Part shown: positions 1 to 13,137 of the stretch, piece by piece
How the letters are laid out: every line of letters starts with the position of its first letter
Position numbering within the stretch: position 1 is the stretch's first letter
Origin: Amorphophallus konjac
Lineage: Eukaryota; Streptophyta; Magnoliopsida; Alismatales; Araceae
Length of the DNA: 64,000 nt
Direction: 5' to 3'
Assembly: GCA_022559845.1 (NCBI GenBank)
Contig: CM040125.1
Location: forward strand, 204,020,102 to 204,084,101
Position numbers and translations under genes: made by a program
Notes under the pieces: model-generated
Databases searched by the model: none
What the model saw: the letters and a program-made list of their open reading frames with translations, nothing else
What the model was told of the DNA's origin: nothing

Positions 1-2040
1 ACAGATTGTGGATCTAGAGGGGGGTGAATAGATCAACTTGCCTAATTTAAAACTATTGTAAGTTCTAAAGCGGAATTTAGGCGAACGTCAGTTAAGCTAA
101 ACAAAGGATGCTAAACAAAAGGTCGAAAGCTAGACATGAGCATAAGCGATGCAATCAAATAAGCTAAGCAAGAATTTCCCATCGCACACAGATCACACAA
201 AAACACAAACACACTGCACACACAATTTTTAGGTGGTTCGGTCAACGACCTACGTCCACCCCACACTCAACCGAGTATGGCTTCCTGCTGCGCAGCATAG
301 CTTGCGTCCGCTGGGCTTTACAGCTTGGCCAAACAACCCGCTGATACACAGCTTCGCTGGGCACTACAACTTGCCAACCAGAGGATCTAATCCTCTACAA
401 CCGCTGGGGAAATACAGCTTAACCCGTCCAGTGGAAACCACCACTGCAAGACCGCTGACACACAGCTTGAAGAAACAGCATTCGAAAATGAAAGATAGAA
501 TCAAAACAAAAATAGAAAAGCTCAAAAACAAACAATGTAGCTCTAAGAGCAAAGCTCAGCTCTGGTTTTGAACCACGAGACTGAGATACAACCACTCTCA
601 CTCTCACTCTCGATCAGCTCTATCTCAACTCAATCTCTCTCAATCTCTTCCTCTCTCTTTTTCTCCTTCTTCTCTTCTTCTTCTTCTTCTTCTCTGTATC
701 TTCTTCTTCTCTCTTTTCTCTCGATCAGTCTTCTTCTGTGGAAGAAGGCTTGTTTATATAGCAACAACAGCAGCAGGCGTGTGCTCTCCACGTTTCCCGC
801 CCAGCAATTTGGACCACGTGGTAGCATCTCAGCACAGTGCTTCCACATGTCACGATCAGGGAGCCTCGTCCTTCCTTGGATCACGAGCCATGTCAGCAAT
901 TCCAGTACCAAATCCCTGTCAGTCAGTCGAAATAAGCGCATCAATTCAAGTGTAAACTCTATACACACTTTGAAGATGAAATGCATTGTATAGACTTTAT
1001 AAGCAGCATGCATTGTACAGACTTAGTGAAAGAGAATGCATGTAATACAATTCTTTTAAATACCCAGAGACTAGTGCGTTCTCGCACGGGAGCATATGAA
1101 GTCTCAGGGGAGCATCTTTGGCCTCTGGATAGCATCTCCAGCGTCAGGGGAGCATGTGAAGCACATGCTGTCTCTGGGGAGCAATCACTGCTCCAGGGGA
1201 GCATCCTCAAAGTTAGGGAAGCATTAGCAGTCACTGGAGGGCATACTCGTTCCCAGGAGAGCATCCGGGGGGACAGGCGAGCATGCACGTCTGATGCACA
1301 GAATCTACCAATGTATAGACTTGGTGGATAGTGATGCATGGCCAAATGGATGTACAGACTTCACTGTAAATGCATGAACAGTGAATGAGTGTATAGACTT
1401 GATCAAGAGAGACGCTGGCCAATCGGAGCATTAACAGTCACTGGAGAACATACTCGGTCCCAGGTGAGCATCCGGAGGGACAGGCGAGCATGCGCGTCTG
1501 ATGTACAGACTTCCTATATGAAGACAATGGCTGTACAGACTTGTTGAACCATGCACACTGTATAGACTCTTCATGCGACAATGTATGGACTTAGAGGTTA
1601 ACACTCGAATGTATAGAGTTGAAGACCTAACAATCGAGTGTATAGACTTCAAAGAACAAAGCATCCACAGAACCGACGATGTACAGACTTTGCCAATATG
1701 AGACACTGTACAGACTTTGTCAAGTGACTGGTTGTACAGACTTGATGAAGCTCTAGACATAGAATGCTGTACAGACTTAACGAGTTGATGCTGTACACAC
1801 ATCCAATGAAGTGCGTTGACGCTGTACACACTTAACCAACTCAATTGAAATGCAGTGTGTGTACCTTATCCAAAAAGGATGATGTATAGACTCATGACAG
1901 TAAGAAATGCAGACAAGCATTGGCTCAATCTGATAGAGCAATTTCATCAAATCAAAAACAGTTGCCAATCAATCAAAACAATGGTGTTGCCAATGAAATA
2001 AAGTAAGTGTCAACATCATCAACATAGAGGGGTCACAACA
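1..2040 (-). repeat. Copia LTR, left copy, cut by the window edge
   Basis: This is the 3' LTR of the minus-strand half. On the minus strand it starts with TGTTGTGACCCC (2040 downward), right after a polypurine tract, and matches 13138 to about 15220 in reverse complement. By comparison with the 2118-bp right copy it lacks roughly the last 35 bp at the window edge. It carries the same arrays of TGTACAGACTT and GGGGAGCAT words, a GA/CT-rich stretch at about 590-720, and a TATA-like site at 753-760. No coding capacity is credible: the open frames through it are mirror images of those in the other LTR copies. Confidence 0.93.
753..760 (-). promoter_or_regulatory. TATA box of left Copia LTR
   Basis: On the minus strand this reads TATATAAA, followed by a GA-rich stretch resembling the transcribed R region. 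The right LTR has the same site at 14418-14425. It would drive transcription leftwards, away from the palindrome centre. Confidence 0.6.
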
Positions 2041-2055
2041 ATCTCCCCCTTTTTG
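2041..2055 (-). other. Polypurine tract of left Copia half
   Basis: On the minus strand it reads AAAAAGGGGGAGAT just before the LTR start TGTTG. It is the usual plus-strand DNA primer site of LTR retrotransposons and fixes the LTR boundary. Confidence 0.85.
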
Positions 2056-3620
2056 ATGATGGCAACCCCATATGAAGTAGAAGAGCAACATCCTGTCATA
2101 TAGATATATGTTTGATGAAAGACATGATGTGTTATGCAGATTGACATGCAGATGCTATGAAGGCATGCAACTAACTGCCTCAAACTCTCCCTTGGAATGA
2201 ATTCAGAATTGAAACAGATATGTATTCTCCCCCTAGACATCCCCTAGACACCCCTAGACAATATTCTCCCCCTTTGCCATCAACAAAGAGGAGGGAAAAG
2301 TTAAATATAATGGAGGAATCAAGAGAAGAGCTGACTGGCATTCTGAACAGGTAGTTCATGAATAAGCATTCTAAAGCATAGAGTCTTCAGTCATATGAAA
2401 TTAGAGACTGCTGTAAGAAAGAGTTCATGTTTAAGATGATAAAATTTGGAGTTCATGCACTACAAGCAATAGATAAGGTCACTGTGCATGATAAAACATA
2501 AACATAAACCAGAATCATATTTGCATGAAAGATTTAGTTGCATAATATCTTACTTTCATAATCTCATAAAAATATTGAGAGAAATCAAGTCATGTATTGA
2601 AGGTAAACAAATTGACACTCATGAACTTTTCTTTTGAAGGAGCAGCATTATCAATATTAGAATATATTGAGCATTCAGGTACCACAAGTCTTTCTGCGTA
2701 AGGGTATACATTTATAAGACGCCAATACCCCTAGATACTCAACAAGATGGACCATTCTGCATATGATCAAATTTAACAGAACTGAGTTACACCTTTTTGT
2801 GTGAGGGTACACGTTTATCAGACGCCAGTTACCCCCAAGTACTCAATGAAACCAGCCTGCTGTTTTGAACATTTTAAACAGAGATAGCTGATACACTCAG
2901 TTTATCAGACATGAGTGTTGTCCACTTCTTTGATGGATCACTCAGTTTCTTAGTGATTTATCAGTCATTGCTCTGCCAATATTAATTTTCAATGATTTTT
3001 CAATATTTTCAATAACTTTCTTAGCTGTCCTTTTTATGTTTCAGAATGACTTGTTCAAGAACAATACACATACTTAATCTCTCTATCATGATTTCAGATG
3101 AGTTTTCAGATTTCAGATATGATTAGCTTTGTCTAACATGAAATAAGAAAGAGGTTGAGAGTTTTATCAATTTTCAACTTTCTTATATACTGATTGCAAT
3201 CTTTAAACTCCAACCATTATAAGATTTAAACCATTACATCAGTCTTTGAACATTTCAAATTCTTATAAATGAAGAAGTCCATTTTCTACTGCTTAGAAAT
3301 GAGAACTGACCAACAGATTGCCATAATGTCAGAGACAAATATTCAGAATTAAAGGTTGAATGACTTCAAGAAGGTTGAAACCACTCTGAATTTTTAGCAA
3401 TACTTCCCCTGTCTGTATGCATGCAACATGGCAAGAATTAATTGAGAGAGAGCTTATGCATAGATCATGAATGAATGTTTTGCAAAGACATGCAAAGACT
3501 CGACAAGCTCCCCCTGAATATATGCAATACAGGACAGTTCTACATTCATATTCACATGATTTATCCAAGCAATCAAAAAACAAGTCCACATCAGAGATTT
3601 TATTCACAGCAATTAAACAG
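2056..3620 (-). other. Copia 3' untranslated region, left half
   Basis: This lies between the polyprotein stop (3621) and the polypurine tract. I see no sustained open frame, so there is no env-like gene. Two imperfect direct repeats of about 53 nt lie at 2690-2742 and 2792-2845; each contains AGGGTAYAC and ACCCC halves that can pair. A second purine-rich stretch (GGGGGAG on the minus strand) lies at about 3505-3512. The right half repeats the whole arrangement at 11582-13123. Confidence 0.75.
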
Positions 3621-6332
3621 TCATTCATCATGCTGAAATTTACATAAGCCAAGTTCTCTTCTAAGAAACTTAAATTTTTCATATGTTAGAAGCTCTAACT
3701 CACACTTAGCAGTATACCAGAGACCTAGTTCTTGGGTGCCTAGTAAATACCTAAAAATCCTTTTCACAGCTTTAAAGTGAGTTTCTTTAGGACTGGCCTG
3801 AAATCTAGAGCATAAACACACAACAAATTGTATATCAGGCCTAGAGGCTGTAAGATAGAGAAGAGATCCGATCATACCTCTGTATTGCCTTTGGTCCACA
3901 GGTTTACCTTTAGAATCTTCATCCAAACTGGTTGATGTACCCATTGGAGTGACTATTTCCTTGATGTTGTCCATTTTGTACTTCTTCAATAAGTTCTTTA
4001 CATACTTGGACTGAGAGATGAAGATGCCATCTTCTGTTTGTGTAACCTGCAGTCCAAGAAATAGTTTGAGCTCACCCATTGAGCTCATTTCGAATTCATC
4101 AGTCATAATTTGAGAAAATTCCTCACACAATTTGGGGTTAGTTGACCCAAACACAATGTCATCCGCATAAATCTGAATGATAAGAATATCTGGATGGCTT
4201 ACCTTGGTAAACAATGTTTGATCAACTATACCTCTTATGAAGTTCTTATCGGTGAGGAATTTGCTCAACCTGTCATACCAAGCTCTAGGAGCTTGCTATA
4301 AACCATAGAGAGCTTTATTGAGCTTATAAACATGATTAGGGAAATCAAAACATTCAAACCCAGGAGGCTGTCTCACATAGACATCCTCATTAATTTCCCC
4401 ATTTAGAAAAGCAGATTTCACATCCATCTGCTGAAGATTTATTCCTAGGGAACATGCATAAGCCAATAAAATTCTTATTGCTTCTAACCTAGCTACAGGG
4501 GCAAAAGACTCTTCAAAGTCTATTCCAAATTCCTGATTGTACCCCTGAGCTACAAGTCTGGCTTTATTTTTAATAACATTCCCCGCTTCATCTGTTTTGT
4601 TTCTAAATACCCATTTAGTCCCTATGATTGTTTCATGATCAGGAGGTGGAACCAAATGCCACACCTTATTCCTGTCAAACTGATTGAGCTCCTCATGCAT
4701 GGCATTAATCCAATGCACATCTTGGAGAGCACAGTCAATGGACTTGGGTTCTATGTTTGAAACAAAAGCATAAGCATTCAGTTCATGTTGAATTCTTAAG
4801 TGGCCTCTAGTCCTAGGGGGATCATTCAGATTTCCAATGACATTATCTACAGGATGATCCTTGAGATATCTAATATTTGCAATTGGACTATCATGAACTT
4901 GATTTACCTCCCCCTGAACTGTAGGTTCCTCTTCATTAAGCTCTTTATGTTCTTCTTCATCCTCGGATTTGTCTGCAGGATCTCCTTCCTTCAGAATTTC
5001 TCCATTGTTTTCATTCCTGCATTGACTAACATTAGAATTTGCCAAGGATTCATCAAAAACTATGTGTGGAGATTCTTCAACAGTTTTAGAGTTCAGATTG
5101 TAAACTCTGTATGCTCGGGTGTTTTCAGAATAGCCAAGAAAAATTCTTGGTTCTCCTTTAGGTTCAAATTTATCAAAGTCCTTTTTATCATTTATGTGAA
5201 TGAAACATTTACAACCAAAAACCTTGAAGTGAGCAATAGAAGGTTTCTTACCTTTTAATATCTCATATGGTGTTTGCTGGGTAGAAGGTCTTACCATGGC
5301 TCTGTTAATTACATAACAGGCAGTGTTCACTGCTTCAGCCCAAAATTTCCTTGGTAGACCACTTTCAACAAGAAGTGTACGACCCATTTCCACTAGGGTT
5401 CTGTTCCTTCTTTCCACAACTCCATTCTGCTCAGGTGTGCTTGGTGAGGAGTACCTGTGGTTGATTCCATTCAACCTGCAGAATTCATCAAATTGTGAGT
5501 TTTCAAACTCACCTCCATGATCAGATAATATGTTTTCAATTTTCTGAGTTGTTTTAACATAGAACTCCTGAAATTCTGAGAAAGTATCACTCTTATTAGA
5601 TAAGAAATAAACCCAAGTATACCTAGAAAAGCCATCTACCATGACAAACCCATACCTCCTCCTTGATAGGCTGACAGCTCTAGTTGGCCCAAAAAGGTCC
5701 ATATGTATCAGCTCATAGGGTTTGGAAGACAGATTTTTAGTTCTAGACTTAAATGATTTTCTAGTTATCTTTGATTGGGTGCATGCATCACAGATTATGT
5801 TTTCTTTCTTGAATGAGACTTCAGGAAGTCCTCTAACCATGTCATGCTTATTTAATTTGTGCAAAACAGTGTAGATAGCATGACCTAACCTACGATGCCA
5901 TAAAAATGCTATGTCTTCTCTACTGGCAGTAAGGCAAAGGTTAGTGTGTTGGATGTCATCTAAATTTATCATGTAAGTATTATTTATTCTTTTTCCAGTA
6001 AATTTGACAATATCAGAATCAGGTTCAAAAACCTTGCAACATTGAGAATTAAATAGAACATTGTAACCTTTATCACATAACTGGCTGATGCTAAGTAGAT
6101 TATAGGCTAACCCTTCAACCAGCATAACATCATCAATGCAGCAGGTAGAACACTTACCTACCTTACCTGATCCGATAATCCTACCCTTTGTGTTGCTTCC
6201 AAAGGTGACAAGGCCTTCTACTTTCTCAGTCAGTATGCAAAATTTGGCCTTATCTCCTGTCATATGCCTGGAGCAGCCGCTATCCATGTACCACAAGTTG
6301 TTCTTGGCTGCCAGGCATACCTGCATACACAA
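3621..6332 (-). pseudogene. Copia pol remnant, left half (protease, integrase, RT; RNase H deleted)
   Basis: The first block (6332-4296, 678 codons) shows in order: the aspartic protease DSG at residues 17-19; the integrase zinc domain with H146, H151, C181 and C184; the integrase catalytic triad D212, D271 and E307; an acidic linker; and the N-terminal RT from about residue 555, with D637 of motif A. A TAG at 4298-4296 replaces the lysine codon present in the right copy. The frame then continues (4268-3621) with YADDIVFG, the RT catalytic motif. An in-frame deletion of about 405 bp removes nearly all of RNase H, joining ELL directly to the last 17 or so residues. The block follows the gag frame with only a TAA (6335-6333) between. 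One nonsense change plus the RNase H loss makes it non-functional. Confidence 0.92.
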
Positions 6333-7776
6333 TTAGGTAGGGAAGTTTGGAACCCAAGACTGATTGGGCTCCAATGTAAATGAACTAGAAGCAAAACAGG
6401 AAAGCAAGTGTTTCGGAATCCACATTTGTTTAAATGTGTTTTGTTCAGTGAATCCTACAGATTTTCTTCTGTTGTTGTTTCTCTTCTTCTTATTGTTCTT
6501 TTTCTTATTGGCAGCAGCATGATTATTGACAGTGTTGTTATTTCTATGCCATTGCCTTGGCCAGGGTGTGTTCACAAAGTTTTGGTCATAGTTGTTCCTA
6601 GGCTGGCTATGAAAATATTGATTTTTAGATGTCCAGTAACCATACCCATTTACCCAATTTTTACTGTAAGGTCTTTGATATTGAGCACCCTGGTGTGCAA
6701 GACCTGTAAACTTACCCTGAGTTCTAGACCAATTTGACCTATAGAAGTAGGTTGGCTGTGCATTGTAGTAGGTCCGAGCTCTGGATTGATAAAAATAATT
6801 GGGTTGACTCCTAGCAGCACTTTGTCTCCCCTGTACTTTGGACCCTGCTGACCTATACACAGGTTTGTATTGGGTCTTCTTAAGAGGTGGAGATGTTGGT
6901 GGAGACTGGGTTACCTTGACCTGGGGTTTACCAGACTGTATAGGTTGACCCCTAACCTGAGTCCGAGCCCTAGGATTCTGCTTAGATGTGCTAGCTCTAC
7001 TAGGCTCATTAACCTTTCGTTTGCCCTTCTCCTCAGCACTGGACTTTTTCAGATTAGCAATTTTGTTCATCAAATTTGTTGAGTTCATGCTAATTAGAGG
7101 TCCCTTTTCCTTTTGAGCAACAAATGAGATTGTTTTCATTCCGAATGTTTTTGTTGCACTAGAATTAAAACCTAGGCCCTCTTTTCTGAAATTAACCTTT
7201 GACCTTAACAAAGCATTTAAGTTATATGTTCCTTGGGTCATTTTCTCAATGGTCTTCATTTTATCCTCATTATCTTTCTGAAGTTCATCAATAGCCTTTT
7301 TCAGCTCGTTGTTGACATTGAGGACAACTTCATATTTTTCAGAGATAATTTTGACTTCACTTTCACATTTCTGAATCTTCAGCTTCCATTCATCAATTTC
7401 ATCTTCAAGCCTTAGATTCTCTTCCTTAGAAGCTTTTAACTCATTTTTGATTTTATCTTCTTCAGAACATGTGAGTTTCAATTCATCAATCTCAGATTCC
7501 AAACATGCAATTTTATCAGTCAGTGTTTTATCATTTTGCATGGAATTGATTTTTCTTCTAAGATGCCTGCTCTCTTTTCTAATATCATCAGCTCTATCAG
7601 CTATTTCATGATAAGCATCTACCCAATCAGCAATTGTGAAATTTTCAAATCTAGTGATTACCTCATCTGTATCCTCCTCTCTATCTTCGGAGCTTGTTGC
7701 CATAAGACAAATGGGCTGTTCAGATTCGACTTTACTATCTGAGCTGTTGCTGAAAGAGCCTTCATCTTCAGATTGG
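6333..7776 (-). pseudogene. Copia gag C-terminal part, left half
   Basis: The open frame can be read from 7776, without a start codon, to a TAA at 6335-6333. The track up to 7703 gives a serine/acid-rich linker. It is followed by a strongly helical, charged heptad-like segment (about residues 25-165 of the 456-residue part, rich in E, K, L and I), which looks like a coiled coil, then a basic Q/R/Y/P-rich tail. In plant Copia gags this follows the CCHC zinc knuckle; that knuckle and everything before it are absent because the copy ends at the palindrome junction. The same in-frame TAA before the protease occurs in the right copy, so it predates the duplication or belongs to the family. Confidence 0.85.
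7708..7776. other. Asymmetric spacer at the palindrome centre
   Basis: These 69 bp are not mirrored. Read on the minus strand they continue the left gag frame upstream (a serine and acid-rich segment ending SEQPICL just before the ATG at 7703). They therefore belong to the left copy, and the right copy simply begins at 7777. The exact junction lies within a few bases of 7770-7777. Confidence 0.85.
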
Positions 7777-9151
7777 TCTTATGGCAACAAGCTCCGAAGA
7801 TAGAGAGGAGGATACAGATGAGGTAATCACTAGATTTGAAAATTTCACAATTGCTGATTGGGTAGATGCTTATCATGAAATAGCTGATAGAGCTGATGAT
7901 ATTAGAAAAGAGAACAGGCATCTTAGAAGAAAAATCAATTCCATGCAAAATGATAAAACACTGACTGATAAAATTGCATGTTTGGAATCTGAGATTGATG
8001 AATTGAAACTCACATGTTCTGAAGAAGATAAAATCAAAAATGAGTTAAAAGCTTCTAAGGAAGAGAATCTAAGGCTTGAAGATGAAATTGATGAATGGAA
8101 GCTGAAGATTCAGAAATGTGAAAGTGAAGTCAAAATTATCTCTGAAAAATATGAAGCTGTCCTCAATGTCAACAACGAGATGAAAAAGGCTATTGATGAA
8201 CTTCAGAAAGATAATGAGGATAAAATGAAGACCATTGAGAAAATGACCCAAGGAACAGATAACTTAAATGCTTTGTAAGGGTCAAAGGTTAATTTCAGAA
8301 AAGAGGGCCTAGGTTTTAATTCAAGTGCAACAAAAACATTCGGAATGAAAACAATTTCATTTGTTGCTCAAAAGGAAAAGGGACCTCTAATTAGCATGAA
8401 CTCAGCAAATTTGATGAACAAAATTGCTAATCTGAAAAAGCCCAGTGCTGAGGAGAAGGGCAAACGAAAGGTTAATGAGCCTAGTAGAGCTAGCACATCT
8501 AAGCAGAATCCTAGGGCTCAGACTCAGGTTAGGGGTCAACCTACACAGTCTGGTAAACCCCAGGTCAAGGTAACCCAGTCTCCACCAACACCTCCACCTC
8601 TTAAGAAGACCCAATACAAACCTGTGTATAGGTCAGCAGGGTCCAAAGTACATGGGAGACAAAGTGCTGCTAGAAGTCAACCCAATTATTTTTATCAATC
8701 CAGAGCTCGGACCCACTACAATGCACAGCCAACCTACTTCAATAGGTCAAATTGGTCTAGAACTCAGGGTAAGTTTACATGTCTTGCACACTAGGGTGCT
8801 CAATATCAAAGACCTTACAGTAAAAATTGGGTAAATGGGTATGGTTACTGGACATCTAAAAATCAATATTTTCATAGCCAGCCCAGGAACAACTATGACC
8901 AAAACTTTGTGAACACACCCTGGCCAAGGCAATGGCACAGAAATAACAACATTGTCAATAATCATGCTGCTGCCAATAAGAAAAAGAACAATAAGAAGAA
9001 GAGGAACAACAACAGAAGAAAATCTGTAGGATCCACTGAACAAAACACATTTAAACAAATGTGGATTCCGAAACACTTGCTTTCCTGTTTTGCTTCTAGT
9101 TCATTTACATTGGAGCCCAATCAGTCTTGGGTTCCAAACTTCCCTACCTAA
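7777..9151 (+). pseudogene. Copia gag C-terminal part, right half
   Basis: This is the counterpart of 6333-7707 with the same coiled-coil segment and basic tail. It is broken by TAA at 8276-8278 and TAG at 8792-8794 (CAG to TAG), and ends at the shared TAA at 9149-9151. The frame is otherwise kept on both sides of the stops. There is no N-terminal gag or zinc knuckle. It begins precisely where the palindrome symmetry begins. Confidence 0.88.
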
Positions 9152-11581
9152 TTATGTATGCAGGTATGCCTGGCAGCCAAGAATAACTTGTGGTACATGG
9201 ATAGCGGCTGCTCCAGGCATATGACAGGAGATAAGGCCAAATTTTGCATACTGACTGAGAAAGTAGAAGGCCTTGTCACCTTTGGAAGCAACACAAAGGG
9301 TAGGATTATCGGATCAGGTAAGGTCGAATGGAATCAACCACAGGTACTCTTCACCAAGGACACCTGAGCAGAATGGAGTTGTGGAAAGGAGGAACAGAAC
9401 CCTAGTGAAATGGGTCGTACACTTCTTGTTGAAAGTGGTCTACCAAGGAAATTTTGGGCTGAAGTAGTGAACACTGCCTGTTATGTAATTAACAGAGCCA
9501 TGGTAAGACCTTCTACCCAGCAAACACCATATGAGATATTAAAAGGTAAGAAACCTTCTGTTGTTCACTTCAAGGTTTTTGGTTGTAAATGTTTCATTCA
9601 CATAAATGATAAAAAGGACCTTGATAAATTTGAACCTAAAGGAGAACCATGAATTTTTCTTGGCTATTCTAAAAACACCCGAGCATACAGAGTGTACAAT
9701 CTGAACTCTAAAATTGTTGAAGAATCTCCACACATAGTTTTTGATGAATCCTTGGTAAATTCTAATGTTAGTCAATGCAGGAATGAAAATAATGGAGAAA
9801 TTCTGAAGGAAGGAGATCCTGCAGACAAATCCGAGGATGAAGAAGAACATAAAGAGCTTAATGAAGAGGAACCTACAGTTCAGGGGGAGGTAAATCAAGT
9901 TCATGATAGTCCAATTGCAAATATTAGATATCTCAAGGATCATCCTGTAGATAATGTCATTGGAAATCTGAATGATCCCCCTAGGACTAGAGGCCACTTA
10001 AGAATTCAACATGAACTGAATGCTTATGCTTTTGTTTCAAACATAGAACCCAAGTCCATTGACTGTGCTCTCCAAGATGTGCATTGGATTAATGCCATGC
10101 ATGAGGAGCTCAATCAGTTTGACAGGAATAAGGTGTGACATTTGGTTCCACCTCCTGATCATGAAACAGTCATAGGGACTAAATGGGTATTTAGAAACAA
10201 AACTGATGAAGCGGGGAATGTTATTAAAAATAAAGCCAGACTTGTAGCTCCGGGGTACAATCAGGAATTTGGAATAGACTTTGAAGAGTCTTTTGCCCCT
10301 GTAGCTAGGTTAGAAGCAATAAGAATTTTATTGGCTTATGCATGTTCCCTAGGAATAAATCTTCAGTAGATGGATGTGAAATCTGCTTTTCTAAATTGGG
10401 AAATTAATGAGGATGTCTATGTGAGACAGCCTCCTGGGTTTGAATGTTTAGATTTCCCTAATCATGTTTATAAGCTCAATAAAGCTCTCTATGGTTTAAA
10501 GCAAGCTCCTAGAGCTTGGTATGACAGGTTGAGCAAATTCCTCACCGATAAGAACTTCACAAGAGGTATAGTTGATCAAACATTGTTTACCAAGGTAAGC
10601 CATCCAGATATTCTTATCATTCAGATTTATGTGGATGACATTGTGTTTGGGTCAACTAACCCCAAATTGTATGAGGAATTTTCTCAAATTATGACTGATG
10701 AATTCGAAATGAGCTCAATGGGTGAGCTCAAACTATTTCTTGGACTGCAGGTTACACAAACAGAAGATGGCATCTTCATCTCTCAGTCCAAGTATGTAAA
10801 GAACTTATTGAAGAAGTACAAAATGGACAACATCAAGGAAATAGCCACTCCAATGGGTACATCAACCAGTTTGGATGAAGATTCTAAAGGTAAACCTGTG
10901 GACCAAAGGCTATACAGAGGTATGATCGGATCTCTTCTCTATCTTACAGCCTCTAGGCCTGATATACAATTTGCTGTGTGTTTATGCTCTAGATTTCAGG
11001 CCAGTCCTAAAGAAACTCACTTTAAAGCTGTGAAAAGGATTTTTAGGTATTTACTAGGCACCCAAGAACTAGGTCTCTGGTATACTACTAAGTGTGAGTT
11101 AGAGCTTCTAGCCTACACTGATGCAGATTATGCTGGGTGTCGAGTAGATAGAAAAAGCACTAGTGGTCACTGTCAATTCCTTGGTGGCTGTCAAGTGTCT
11201 TGGGCATCTAAGAAGCAACACACTGTAGCATTATCCACAGCTGAAGCTGAGTATGTTGCAGCATGTAATTGTGCAGCCCAAGTACTTTGGATTAAGCACC
11301 AACTGACGGATTATCAGATAAATCTGGGATGCATTCCACTTTTATGTGATAATACTAGTGCTATATGCCTTGCTAAAAATCCTGTTCACCATTCTAGGAC
11401 TAAGCATATAGAGATAAAACAACATTTTCTTAGAGATGCTGAAAATAAAAAGGAGATTGAAATGAACTTCATAGAAACTGAACAACAAATTGCTGATATT
11501 TTTACTAAGCCTCTTGCAAATGAAAATTTTAAGTTTCTTAGAAGAGAACTTGGCTTATGTAAATTTCAGCATGATGAATGA
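9152..11581 (+). pseudogene. Copia pol remnant, right half (integrase core deleted, RNase H kept)
   Basis: It opens with the protease DSG segment (about 9200), then loses 686 bp relative to the left copy. The fusion point near 9325 joins the protease to the end of the integrase core and shifts the frame. The missing part contains the rest of the protease, the zinc domain and two of the three integrase catalytic acids. After that come TGA 9650-9652, TGA 10136-10138 and TAG 10367-10369. The last block (10370-11581, 403 codons) is intact: RT with YVDDIVFG, then a complete RNase H with YTDADYAG, STAEAEYVAA and the CDNTSA motif, carrying the D-E-D residues. It ends with the same short C-terminus as the left copy. 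Confidence 0.92.
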
Positions 11582-13123
11582 CTGTTTAATTGCTGTGAAT
11601 AAAATCTCTGATGTGGACTTATTTTTTGATTGCTTGGATAAATCATGTGAATATGAATGTAGAACTGTCCTGTATTGCATATATTCAGGGGGAGCTTGTC
11701 GAGTCTTTGCATGTCTTTGCAAAACATTCATTCATGACCTATGCATAAGCTCTCTCTCAATTAATTCTTGCCATGTTGCATGCATACAGACAGGGGGAGT
11801 ATTGCTAGAAATTCAGAGTGGTTTCAACCTTCTTGAAGTCATTCAACCTTTAATTCTGAATATTTGTCTCTGACATTATGGCAATCTGTTGGTCAGTTCT
11901 GATCTATAAGCAGTAGAAAATGGACTTCTTCATTTATAAGAATTTGAAATGTTCAAAGACTGATGTAATGGTTTAAATCTTATAATGGTTGGAGTTTAAA
12001 GATTGCAATTAGTATATAAGAAAGTTAAAAATTGATAAAACTCTCAACCTCTTTCTTATTTCATGTTAGACAAAGCTAATCATATCTGAAATCTGAAAAC
12101 TCATCTGAAATCATGATAGAGAGATTAAGTATGTGTATTGTTCTTGAACAAGTCATTCTGAAACATAAAAAGGACAGCTATTGAAAATATTAAAAAATCA
12201 TTGAAAATTAATATTGGCAGAGCAATGACTAATAAATCACTGAGAAACTGAATGATCCATCAAAGAAGTGGACAACACTCATGTCATGAAGTGTATCAGC
12301 TATCTCTATTTAAAATGTTCAAAACAGTAGGCTGGTTTCACTGAGTACCTGGGGGTAACTGACGTCTGATAAACGTGTACCCTCACACAAAAAGGTGTAA
12401 CTCAGTTCTGTTAAATTTGATCATATGCAGAATGGTCCATCTTGTTGAGTATCTAGGGGTATTGGTGTCTTATAAATGTATACCCTTATGCAGAAAGACT
12501 TGTGGTACCTGAATGCTCAATATATTCTAATATTGATAATGTTGCTCCTTCAAAATAAAAGTTTATGAGTGTCAATTTGTTTACCTTCAATACATGACTT
12601 GATTTCTCTCAATATTTTTATGAGATTATGAAAGTAAGATATTATGCAATTGAATCTTTCATGCAAATATGATTCTGGTTTATGTTTATGTTTTATCATG
12701 CATAGTGACCATATCTATTGCTTGTAGTGCATGAACTCCAAATTTTATCATCTTTAAACCAGGACTCTTTCTGACAGCAGTCTCTAATTTCATATGACTG
12801 AAAACTCTATGCTTTAGAATGCTTATTCATGAACTACCTGTTCAGAATGCCAGTCAGCTCTTCTCTTGATTCCTCCATTGTATTTAACTTTTCCCTCCTC
12901 TTTGTTGATGGCAAAGGGGGAGAATATTGTCTAGGGGATGTCTAGGGGGAGAATACATATCTGTTTCAATTCTGAATTCATTCCAAGGGAGAGTTTGAGG
13001 CAGTTAGTTGCATGCCTTCATAGCATCTGCATGTCAATCTGCATAATATATCATGTCTTTCATCAAACATATATCTATATGACAGGATGTTGCTCTTCTA
13101 CTTCATATGGGGTTGCCATCATC
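11582..13123 (+). other. Copia 3' untranslated region, right half
   Basis: This is the mirror of 2056-3620, without a convincing open frame. The two 53-nt imperfect direct repeats lie at 12341-12395 and 12444-12499. A second GGGGGAGTATTG purine run lies near 11795. Confidence 0.75.
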
Positions 13124-13137
13124 AAAAAGGGGGAGAT
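13124..13137 (+). other. Polypurine tract of right Copia half
   Basis: AAAAAGGGGGAGAT lies directly before the LTR start TGTTG. It primes plus-strand DNA synthesis and fixes the LTR boundary. Confidence 0.88.

Noticed and set aside
568..1013. Open frames of 116-141 codons in the Copia LTR
   Set aside because: They occur on both strands, run through GA/CT simple repeats and word arrays, and mirror in every LTR copy; no domain.
2056..3620. Env-like gene between RNase H and the 3' LTR, as in some SIRE elements
   Set aside because: No sustained open frame on the sense strand in either arm.
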